Of a stretch of 64,000 nt of DNA, positions 57,773 through 64,000 are shown in pieces (the stretch's first letter is position 1; each line of letters starts with the position of its first letter). Made by a program: the position numbers and the translations under genes. The notes under the pieces are model-generated. The model was not told where the DNA came from. It made no database searches and was given only the letters and a program-made list of their open reading frames with translations. This stretch comes from Burkholderia sp. WAC0059 (GTDB lineage: Bacteria; Pseudomonadota; Gammaproteobacteria; Burkholderiales; Burkholderiaceae), in assembly GCF_002870125.1 (NCBI RefSeq), contig NZ_PNEO01000004.1, positions 1 to 64,000 of the forward strand. Reading direction: 5' to 3'.

Positions 57773-57791
57773 GGTAAAATGCGATTTTACC
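57773..57791. promoter_or_regulatory. Palindromic -10 pair between purM and perM
   Basis: GGTAAAATGCGATTTTACC is a perfect 8-bp inverted repeat with a three-base centre. It places a TAAAAT -10 box on each strand, so it may serve divergent purM and perM promoters, or bind a regulator. Matching -35 boxes were not assigned. Confidence 0.5.
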
Positions 57792-57857
57792 CGATAGATA
57801 TCGCCGGTTGCGCCGCGTGGGCTGAATTCGCCCGCCCGGCCGCCGCGAAACGCCGCC

Positions 57858-58934
57858 TTGTCGCCCAACTCGTCCTTTTTCACGCCCTATCAACGCCAGG
57901 CCTTCGTCTGGGCCGCGCTCGCGCTCGCGTTCGGCATCGTCCTGTGGCTGCTGCGCTCGGTCCTCACGCCGTTCCTGCTCGGCGCGATCCTCGCCTACAT
58001 CCTGCACCCCGGCGTCGACGCGCTCGCGCGCCACCGCGTGCCGCGCTCGCTCGCCGCGCTCCTGATGATGCTGCTCTTCGCGCTCGTCGTCACGATGCTG
58101 CTCGTCTTGCTCTTCGTCGTCGTGCAGACGGAGGAGCCGCAGTTGAAGCAGCAGGTGCCGGCGTTGTTCGCACACCTGCACGACTGGCTGCAGCCCGAGC
58201 TCGCGCGCTTCGGCGCGACGGGCGCGCTCGACTTCGCGAACCTGCGCGACATGGCGACGGGCAAGCTCGAGGACAGCGCGCAGTCGATCGCGCTCGCCGC
58301 CTGGGCCTCGATCCGCAAGAGCGGCAACGTGATGATCACGGTCGTCGGCAACGTCGTCATGGTGCCGCTCGTGCTGTTCTACCTGCTCTACGACTGGAAC
58401 GCGATGATCGGCCGGATGCAGTCGTTCGTGCCGCGCCGCTGGCTTGCGCACACGACGGAGCTCGCCGGCGAAATGGACCGCATGCTCGCGCAGTACCTGC
58501 GCGGCCAGCTACTCGTGATGGGCGTGCTCGCGGCCTACTACGCGATCGCGCTGTCGATCGCCGGCTTCGAGATCGGGCTGCCCATCGGCATCTTCACGGG
58601 GCTCGCCGTGTTCATTCCCTACCTCGGCTACGCGACGGGACTCGTGCTCGCGCTGATTGCCGCCGCGCTGCAGTTCGGCGACTGGTACGGGTTCGGCGCC
58701 GTCGCCGTGGTCTACGGCATCGGGCAGATTCTCGAGGGCTTTTTCCTGACGCCGCGGCTCGTCGGCGAGCGCATCGGCCTGCATCCGCTCACCGTCATCT
58801 TCGCGCTGCTCGCGTTCGGCCAGTTGTTCGGCTTTTTCGGCGTGCTGCTCGCGCTGCCGGCCAGCGCGATCCTTTCGATCGCCCTGCGCGAGTTGCGGCG
58901 CAGCTACCTCGACAGCGCGCTCTACAGGAACTGA
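57858..58934 (+). CDS. perM: AI-2E/PerM family transporter
   Basis: A 358-residue polytopic membrane protein of the AI-2E exporter family with about seven to eight hydrophobic helices (for example [20 protein letters not shown] and [20 protein letters not shown]). The start is TTG at 57858 ([14 protein letters not shown]). Despite the family name most members are not autoinducer transporters; some are Na+/H+ or other antiporters. It lies 18 bases before hda on the same strand. Confidence 0.85.
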   Translation: MSPNSSFFTPYQRQAFVWAALALAFGIVLWLLRSVLTPFLLGAILAYILHPGVDALARHRVPRSLAALLMMLLFALVVTMLLVLLFVVVQTEEPQLKQQVPALFAHLHDWLQPELARFGATGALDFANLRDMATGKLEDSAQSIALAAWASIRKSGNVMITVVGNVVMVPLVLFYLLYDWNAMIGRMQSFVPRRWLAHTTELAGEMDRMLAQYLRGQLLVMGVLAAYYAIALSIAGFEIGLPIGIFTGLAVFIPYLGYATGLVLALIAAALQFGDWYGFGAVAVVYGIGQILEGFFLTPRLVGERIGLHPLTVIFALLAFGQLFGFFGVLLALPASAILSIALRELRRSYLDSALYRN

Positions 58935-58952
58935 TTTCCGCCCGGATTCATC

Positions 58953-59711
58953 GTGCTTCGACAGCTCACGCTCGATCTCGGCACCCCGCCGCCATCGACC
59001 TTCGACAATTTCTTCGCCGGCGCGAACGCCGAGCTCGTCGCGCGCCTGCGCGGGCTCGAGGCCGCGCTCGCCGCCGCGGCCGCGAACGGCCCCGTGGCCG
59101 ACCGCACGTTCTACGTCTGGGGCGAGCCGGGCAGCGGCCGCAGCCATCTGCTGCAGGCGCTCGCGCACGAGGCGCAGCCCGGCGGCGCGCGCTATCTCGG
59201 AGCGCAGAGCCCGCTCGCCGCATTCGAATTCGATCCGCGCGTCGCGATCTACGCCGTCGACGACTGCGACGCGCTGCCGGCCGCGCAGCAGATCGCGCTC
59301 TTCAACCTGTTCAACGAGGTGCGCGCGCATCCGGCCTGCGCGCTCGTCGCGACGGGCAACGCGGCGCCGCTCGCGCTCGCGGTGCGCGAAGACCTGCGCA
59401 CGCGGCTCGGCTGGGGGCTCGTGTTCCATCTCGCGCCGCTCTCCGACGCCGACAAGACCCACGTGCTGCGGCACGCGGCGCGCGAACGCGGCCTCGTGCT
59501 CGCCGACGACGTGCCCGCCTACCTGCTCACGCATTTCCGGCGCGACATGCCGAGCCTGATGGCGCTCCTCGACGCGCTCGACCGCTTCTCGCTCGAACAG
59601 AAGCGCGCGGTCACGCTGCCGCTGCTGCGCACGATGCTGGCCTCGCCGCCGGGCGCGCCGGGCGAGGGCGAACAGGACGCAAGCGGCACGGGCTTCACCC
59701 GCTTCAAGTAG
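58953..59711 (+). CDS. hda: DnaA regulatory inactivator Hda
   Basis: A 252-residue DnaA-like AAA+ protein that, bound to the loaded sliding clamp, makes DnaA hydrolyse its ATP after initiation. The clamp-binding motif QLTLDLG is at 4-10. Walker A (WGEPGSGRSHLL) and the later LVFHLAPLSD region are DnaA-type. GTG at 58953 is the start (MLRQLTLDLG). It is followed by the HAD, pcnB, folK and kinase genes in one operon. Confidence 0.93.
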   Translation: MLRQLTLDLGTPPPSTFDNFFAGANAELVARLRGLEAALAAAAANGPVADRTFYVWGEPGSGRSHLLQALAHEAQPGGARYLGAQSPLAAFEFDPRVAIYAVDDCDALPAAQQIALFNLFNEVRAHPACALVATGNAAPLALAVREDLRTRLGWGLVFHLAPLSDADKTHVLRHAARERGLVLADDVPAYLLTHFRRDMPSLMALLDALDRFSLEQKRAVTLPLLRTMLASPPGAPGEGEQDASGTGFTRFK

Positions 59712-59722
59712 AATGGCCCCCC

Positions 59723-60409
59723 ATGGCTAACCTCGCACTTTTCGATCTCGACCACACGCTGATCCCGACGGACAGCGATCACGAATGGGGCCGCTTCATG
59801 GTGAAGCTCGGCATCGTGGACGCCGAACGCTTCGCGCAGCAGATCGACCGCTTCTACGCCGACTACAAGGCCGGCGTGCTCGACATCCACGCGTATCTCG
59901 TCACGATGCTCACGCCGCTCGCGAAATATCCGCGCGCGCAGTTGAAGGACTGGCACGACGAGTACATGCGCGACGTGATCCGGCCGGTGATCCTGCCCGC
60001 CGCGCTCGAACTCGTGCGCCGGCACCGCGACGCCGGCGACCTTTGCTGCATGGTCACGGCCACCAACGAATTCATCACCGCGCCGATCGCCGAGGCGTTC
60101 GGCATCGACAAGCTGATCGCCTGCGAGGTCGAGACCGTGGACGGCCATCCCGACTCCGCCTACACGGGCCGGCCGTGCGGCACGCCGAGCTACCGCGAAG
60201 GCAAGATCGTGCGCACCGAGGCCTGGCTCGCCTCGCTCGGCAAGACCTGGGCCGACTTCGAGCGCAGTTATTTCTACAGCGATTCGCACAACGACATTCC
60301 GCTGCTCGAAAAGGTCACCGATCCGGTCGCGACCAATCCCGACGCGACGCTGCGCGCGCGCGCGCAGGCCGCCGGCTGGCCCATCCTCGACCTGTTCCCA
60401 CCCTCGTGA
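59723..60409 (+). CDS. HAD-superfamily hydrolase (subfamily IB, phosphoserine-phosphatase-like)
   Basis: A 228-residue phosphatase with motif I DLDHTL (8-13), motif II around CCMVTATNEF, and late SYFYSDSHNDIPLLE holding the motif IV acidic residues. The IB type includes CicA-like and phosphoserine phosphatases. The substrate here is unknown. It starts at ATG 59723, and its stop overlaps the pcnB start by four bases. Confidence 0.88.
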   Translation: MANLALFDLDHTLIPTDSDHEWGRFMVKLGIVDAERFAQQIDRFYADYKAGVLDIHAYLVTMLTPLAKYPRAQLKDWHDEYMRDVIRPVILPAALELVRRHRDAGDLCCMVTATNEFITAPIAEAFGIDKLIACEVETVDGHPDSAYTGRPCGTPSYREGKIVRTEAWLASLGKTWADFERSYFYSDSHNDIPLLEKVTDPVATNPDATLRARAQAAGWPILDLFPPS

Positions 60410-62004
60410 TCAAGAAATTCATCCGCAAGCTGTTCGGCCAGGACGCCGCCCCGGGCACGACGCAGGCCGACGCATCCGCCGCCGCGGCGCTGCCCGCGGT
60501 CCCGTCCTCCGCCGCGCCGCAATCGGCGGCGGGCACGAAAACGCGCCGCCCGAAAACGCACGGCGCCGCGCCGAAGAGCACCGATCCGGCCGCGCCCGTC
60601 GTCCTGTCGGCCGACGTGCACGGCATCGACCCCGCGCTGATCTCGAAGAACGCCGTGCGCGTCACCTCCACGCTGCAGCAGGCGGGTTTTCGCGCGTTCA
60701 TCGTCGGCGGCGCCGTGCGCGACCTGCTGCTCGGCGTCGCGCCGAAAGACTTCGACGTCGCGACCGACGCGACGCCCGACGAGGTGCAGCGCCTGTTCCG
60801 GCGCGCGCGCATCATCGGCCGGCGCTTCCAGATCGTGCACGTGCAGTTCGGCCAGGAAATCATCGAGGTCTCGACGTTCCGCGCCCTCGTCGATCCGCCG
60901 CCGCCCGCGCCCGACGAAGCCGCGCCGCGCCGGCTGCGCCGCGACGAGCTCGACCGGCGCACCCACGCCGTCGACGCGAGCGGCCGCGTGCTGCGCGACA
61001 ACGTCTGGGGCGAGCAGCACGAAGACGCGACCCGCCGCGACTTCACGATCAACGCGATGTATTACGACCCGGCCACGCAAACCGTGCTCGACTATCACCA
61101 CGGCATGGCCGACATTCGCGCGCGCCTGTTGCGGATGATCGGCGACCCGGCCACGCGCTACCGCGAGGACCCGGTGCGGATGCTGCGGGTCGTGCGCTTC
61201 GCCGCGAAGCTCGGCTTCGAAATCGAGGCGCACACGCGCGAGCCGATCCGCGAGCTGGCCGACCTGATGGACAACGTGCCGGCCGCGCGTCTTTTCGACG
61301 AGATGCTCAAGCTGCTGCTCTCGGGCCAGGCGCTCGCGTGCCTGAAGTGGCTGCGCCAGGAAGGGCTGCATCACGGGCTCCTGCCGCTCCTCGACGTGGT
61401 CCTCGAACAGCCGCAGGGCGAGCGCTTCATCTCGCTCGCACTCGCGAACACCGACGCACGCGTGCGCGCGGGCAAGCCGGTGTCGCCGGGCTTCCTGTTC
61501 GCGACGCTGCTCTGGCACGACGTGCAGCAGCGCCTGCAGCAATACACGGCGGCCGGCGAATATCCGGTGCCGGCCCTGCATCGCGCGATGGACGACGTCA
61601 TCGACGCGCAGACCGAAAAGCTCGCGATCCATCGCCGCTACTCGTCGGACATGCGCGAAATCTGGGGCCTCCAGCTTCGTCTGGAAAAGCGCCCGGGCCG
61701 CAGCGCGCTGAAGCTCATCGAACACCAAAGATTTAGAGCAGGGTATGATTTCCTCCTGTTGCGCTGCGAATCGGGCGAGCTCGACGAGTCGACCGGCGCA
61801 TGGTGGACCGATTTCATCGATGGAGACGCCGCCGCGCGGGAAGCCCTGCTCACCTCGGGCGGCAGCACGGAACGCGCGCCCCGCAAGCGCCGCCGGCGCG
61901 GCGGCGCACGCAACCGCAAGGCGGGCGAAGGCGCGCCGGGCGATGCAGACGCGGCCCCGACGGCCCCGGAAGAAGCGGGTCACGGCGGTCAGTACGAGGA
62001 CTGA
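60406..62004 (+). CDS. pcnB: Poly(A) polymerase I
   Basis: Adds 3' poly(A) tails that mark RNA for decay. The 532-residue nucleotidyltransferase has FIVGGAVRDLLLG (active-site loop), DFDVATDATPDEV with the catalytic Asp pair, RRDFTINAMYYD and the C-terminal basic KRRRRGGARNRKAG tail. The start is GTG at 60406 (MIKKFIRKLFGQ), whose four-base overlap GTGA with the HAD gene couples them. Long Ala/Pro/Lys-rich linkers lie at both ends. Confidence 0.94.
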   Translation: MIKKFIRKLFGQDAAPGTTQADASAAAALPAVPSSAAPQSAAGTKTRRPKTHGAAPKSTDPAAPVVLSADVHGIDPALISKNAVRVTSTLQQAGFRAFIVGGAVRDLLLGVAPKDFDVATDATPDEVQRLFRRARIIGRRFQIVHVQFGQEIIEVSTFRALVDPPPPAPDEAAPRRLRRDELDRRTHAVDASGRVLRDNVWGEQHEDATRRDFTINAMYYDPATQTVLDYHHGMADIRARLLRMIGDPATRYREDPVRMLRVVRFAAKLGFEIEAHTREPIRELADLMDNVPAARLFDEMLKLLLSGQALACLKWLRQEGLHHGLLPLLDVVLEQPQGERFISLALANTDARVRAGKPVSPGFLFATLLWHDVQQRLQQYTAAGEYPVPALHRAMDDVIDAQTEKLAIHRRYSSDMREIWGLQLRLEKRPGRSALKLIEHQRFRAGYDFLLLRCESGELDESTGAWWTDFIDGDAAAREALLTSGGSTERAPRKRRRRGGARNRKAGEGAPGDADAAPTAPEEAGHGGQYED

Positions 62005-62055
62005 GGGCGTAAAACGCCGCGGTCTGTTCGAACGACAGTCGCAGGAAGTGATGCC

Positions 62056-62592
62056 ATGACGTTTGCCTATCTGGGCCTCGGTGCGAACCTGGGAGATGCG
62101 CGCCAGGCCCTGAAAGACGCAGTGGTGTGTCTCGCGCAGCAATGCGCCGTCACCGTGCTCGCCAAGTCGGGCATATACCGCACCGCCCCGATCGATGCGG
62201 GCGGCGACGACTTTTACAATTGCGTCGTGAAGCTCGAAACGAGCCTGTCCGCCCGCGCCCTGCTCGAACTCTGCCAGCGCGTCGAGCACCATTTCGGCCG
62301 CGAGCGCCCCTTTCGCAACGCGCCCCGCACGCTCGACATCGACATCCTGCTCTACGGCGAACACGCAATCGCCGAACCCGACCTGATCGTGCCGCATCCG
62401 CGCCTGGCCGAACGCGCCTTCGCGCTCGTGCCGCTCGTCGAGATCGCGCCGGACCTCGTCATTCCGGGGCACGGCGCGGCCAGCGCGCTGCTGCCCGACG
62501 TGGCCGCCCAGCGCATCGAGAAAATCAAGCCGCCGTGCCAGTGCCTCGGGTTCGGCCGCGCGACCAAACCGGCCACGGGCTCATGCCGGTGA
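62056..62592 (+). CDS. folK: 2-amino-4-hydroxy-6-hydroxymethyldihydropteridine pyrophosphokinase
   Basis: HPPK of folate synthesis, transfers pyrophosphate from ATP to the pterin. The 178-residue protein has the FolK start MTFAYLGLGANLGD and the signature RTLDIDILLYG in the middle. The C-terminal tail (QRIEKIKPPCQCLGFGRAT) is about 15-20 residues longer than the core. Its end overlaps the kinase start by 10 bases. Confidence 0.95.
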   Translation: MTFAYLGLGANLGDARQALKDAVVCLAQQCAVTVLAKSGIYRTAPIDAGGDDFYNCVVKLETSLSARALLELCQRVEHHFGRERPFRNAPRTLDIDILLYGEHAIAEPDLIVPHPRLAERAFALVPLVEIAPDLVIPGHGAASALLPDVAAQRIEKIKPPCQCLGFGRATKPATGSCR

Positions 62593-63269
62593 GCGCGCCC
62601 GCCCTCACCGTCACGGCGCCCGACGCGCGGCCGCCGTTTCGCTACATCGCCATCGAAGGCGCGATCGGCGCGGGCAAGACCGCGCTCGCGGCGGGGCTCG
62701 CGCAACGCTGGTCGATGCAGACGCTGCTCGACGAGCCGGCCGGCAATCCGTTTCTCGAACGCTTCTACCGCGACGCCGCGCGATACGGGCTCGCCACGCA
62801 ATTGCACTTCGCGCTGCAACGCGCGGCGCAGTCGCGCCGGATCGCCGGACTGCTCGCCGCGCACACGCCGCTCGTCACCGACTTTCTCGCGCAGAAGAAC
62901 GACCTGTTCGCGCGCCTCGCGCTGCCCGACGACGAATGGCAGCTCTACCGCGCGCTCAGCGCGCAATTTGCCGCCGACGCGCCGCCGCCCGAACTCGTCG
63001 TCTATCTGCAGGCGAGCCCCGAGGTGCTGTTCGCCCGCATCCAGAAGCGCGCCGCGCTGGCGGAGCTGCCGATCACCGACGCGTACCTGCGCTCGCTGAG
63101 CGACAGCTACAATGAATTTTTCTACCATTACGACCGCGCCCCGGTGCTGACCGTCAGCGCCGAGCACCTGGACTCGCTCGATTCCGGCGCGGACCTCGCG
63201 CTCGTCGCCGAACGCATCGAGACGATGCGCGGCCGCCGGGAATCCTTCGTCAAGGGCACGTCGCGCTGA
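62583..63269 (+). CDS. Deoxynucleoside kinase (deoxyadenosine/deoxycytidine kinase type)
   Basis: A 228-residue P-loop kinase of the dNK family. [20 protein letters not shown] is the Walker A region, [17 protein letters not shown] holds the conserved E, and [19 protein letters not shown] follows. It salvages deoxynucleosides to dNMPs. The start at ATG 62583 overlaps folK. Operon position between folK and panB is conserved in Burkholderia, as I recall. Confidence 0.88.
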   Translation: MPVSAPALTVTAPDARPPFRYIAIEGAIGAGKTALAAGLAQRWSMQTLLDEPAGNPFLERFYRDAARYGLATQLHFALQRAAQSRRIAGLLAAHTPLVTDFLAQKNDLFARLALPDDEWQLYRALSAQFAADAPPPELVVYLQASPEVLFARIQKRAALAELPITDAYLRSLSDSYNEFFYHYDRAPVLTVSAEHLDSLDSGADLALVAERIETMRGRRESFVKGTSR

Positions 63270-63316
63270 GCCGCCGACGCACGCCCCGCCCTCCCTTTTT
63301 CAACGGACTGTCCGCC

Positions 63317-64000
63317 ATGACTTACTTGCAGGAAACGAGCCGCAGCGCCGTCACCGTGCCGAAGCTCCAGGCCATGCGCGACGCGGGCGAGAAGATCGCC
63401 ATGCTGACCTGCTACGACGCCAGCTTCGCCGCGCTGCTCGACCGCGCGGGCCTCGACGTGCTTCTCATCGGCGATTCGCTCGGCAACGTGCTGCAGGGCC
63501 ATTCGACGACCCTGCCCGTCACGCTCGAGCACATCGCCTATCACACCGCCTGCGTGGCGCGCGCGCAAACCTCGGCACTCGTCGTCGCCGACTTGCCGTT
63601 CGGCAGCTACGGCACGCCCGACGACGCGTTCGCGAGCGCCGTGCAATTGATGCGCGCAGGCGCGCAGATGGTGAAGCTCGAGGGCGGCGAATGGCTCGCG
63701 CCGACCGTGCGGATGCTGGTGGAGCGCGCGGTGCCGGTGTGCGCGCATATCGGCCTCACGCCGCAGTCGGTCCACGCGTTCGGCGGCTTCAAGGTACAGG
63801 GCAAGACCGAGCAGGGCGCGAACCAGTTGCTGCGCGACGCCCACGCGTTCGAGGACGCAGGCGCCCAGTTGATCGTGATCGAGGCCGTGCCTTCGACGCT
63901 AGGCTCGGCGGTCACGCAACAGGTCGGCGTGCCGACCATCGGCATCGGCGCGGGCGCCGACTGCTCGGGCCAGGTGCTGGTGCTGCACGATATGCTCGGC
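63317..64000 (+). CDS. panB: 3-methyl-2-oxobutanoate hydroxymethyltransferase, truncated by window end
   Basis: First committed enzyme of pantothenate synthesis, adds a hydroxymethyl group to alpha-ketoisovalerate from methylene-THF. The 228 codons seen (of about 270) begin [20 protein letters not shown] and include [19 protein letters not shown] and [20 protein letters not shown], with the metal-binding Asp in [10 protein letters not shown]. The missing C-terminus lies beyond the window edge. It follows the dNK gene by 47 bases. Confidence 0.96.
   Translation, partial: MTYLQETSRSAVTVPKLQAMRDAGEKIAMLTCYDASFAALLDRAGLDVLLIGDSLGNVLQGHSTTLPVTLEHIAYHTACVARAQTSALVVADLPFGSYGTPDDAFASAVQLMRAGAQMVKLEGGEWLAPTVRMLVERAVPVCAHIGLTPQSVHAFGGFKVQGKTEQGANQLLRDAHAFEDAGAQLIVIEAVPSTLGSAVTQQVGVPTIGIGAGADCSGQVLVLHDMLG

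Noticed and set aside
56567..60409. Plus-strand frame of 1280 codons
   Set aside because: Spans purM antisense, perM and hda in wrong frames before entering the HAD gene. Only the part from 59723 is real.

Overview
The window is a GC-rich chromosomal segment from a betaproteobacterium of the Burkholderia type (Burkholderia sensu lato, family Burkholderiaceae). Two things point there: a CIRCE-controlled groES-groEL pair, and housekeeping neighbourhoods of Burkholderiaceae style (yqgE-ruvX, rubredoxin/thiD, murB/yajQ/plsY/ybaK/xerD/ogt/queG/tsaE/amiC, and purM divergent from perM-hda-HAD-pcnB-folK-dNK-panB). Species cannot be named from the sequence alone. I see no rRNA, tRNA, CRISPR array, prophage or recognisable defence system.

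Layout. (1) 1-6406: the end of a surface-polysaccharide locus. A cut-off IS5-type transposase lies at the left edge, followed by about 960 bases of apparently decayed DNA, then the wzm/wzt ABC exporter (locally AT-rich), then the dTDP-L-rhamnose operon rfbBACD, all read leftward. (2) 6763-15619: housekeeping genes: a PlsC-type acyltransferase, ruvX-yqgE, a FimL/ChpA-like protein of uncertain role, rubredoxin, thiD, apaH, a small DMT transporter, a strong bidirectional terminator, and groES-groEL with a sigma70 promoter and CIRCE operator. (3) 16008-23172: an accessory metabolic block: an NAD(P)-binding protein, a PdxA-family dehydrogenase, a Cys-containing hypothetical, an anion:cation-symporter-type MFS permease, a D-2-hydroxyacid dehydrogenase, a NIPSNAP protein and a divergent LysR regulator with an inverted repeat at its start. 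This looks like a small-acid catabolic cluster of unknown substrate. (4) 23376-32856: small lipoproteins, a WecA/MraY-family sugar-phosphate transferase, an XapX protein with a quinone oxidoreductase and an AraC regulator, a decayed TauE/SafE permease, a TAXI-like protein with an unusual C-terminal tail, a DsbA-family isomerase and an MFS permease. (5) 32868-36471: an 18-copy, 8-bp tandem repeat followed by a c-di-GMP phosphodiesterase (CSS-EAL) and a diguanylate cyclase (GGDEF with intact I-site). (6) 36963-64000: mostly conserved housekeeping genes for cell wall, tRNA modification, redox repair, vitamin B6, purine, folate and pantothenate synthesis, DnaA inactivation and RNA polyadenylation.

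How the parts fit. RfbBACD makes dTDP-rhamnose, and Wzm/Wzt would export a rhamnose-containing glycan started by a WecA-like enzyme (23871-24968 is a candidate, outside the locus). The LysR-regulated block pairs a permease with two dehydrogenases, which suits uptake and oxidation of a hydroxylated acid. Three c-di-GMP-type proteins occur: one likely active EAL protein, one likely active GGDEF protein and one EAL-like protein without catalytic motifs. A YajQ-family protein, reported elsewhere to bind c-di-GMP, is nearby.

The window is mainly conserved chromosome. I did not find a convincing new multi-gene system. The best leads are the 16-23 kb catabolic cluster, the FimL-like orphan, the TAXI-like protein with a membrane anchor and acidic tail, and the 8-bp tandem repeat.
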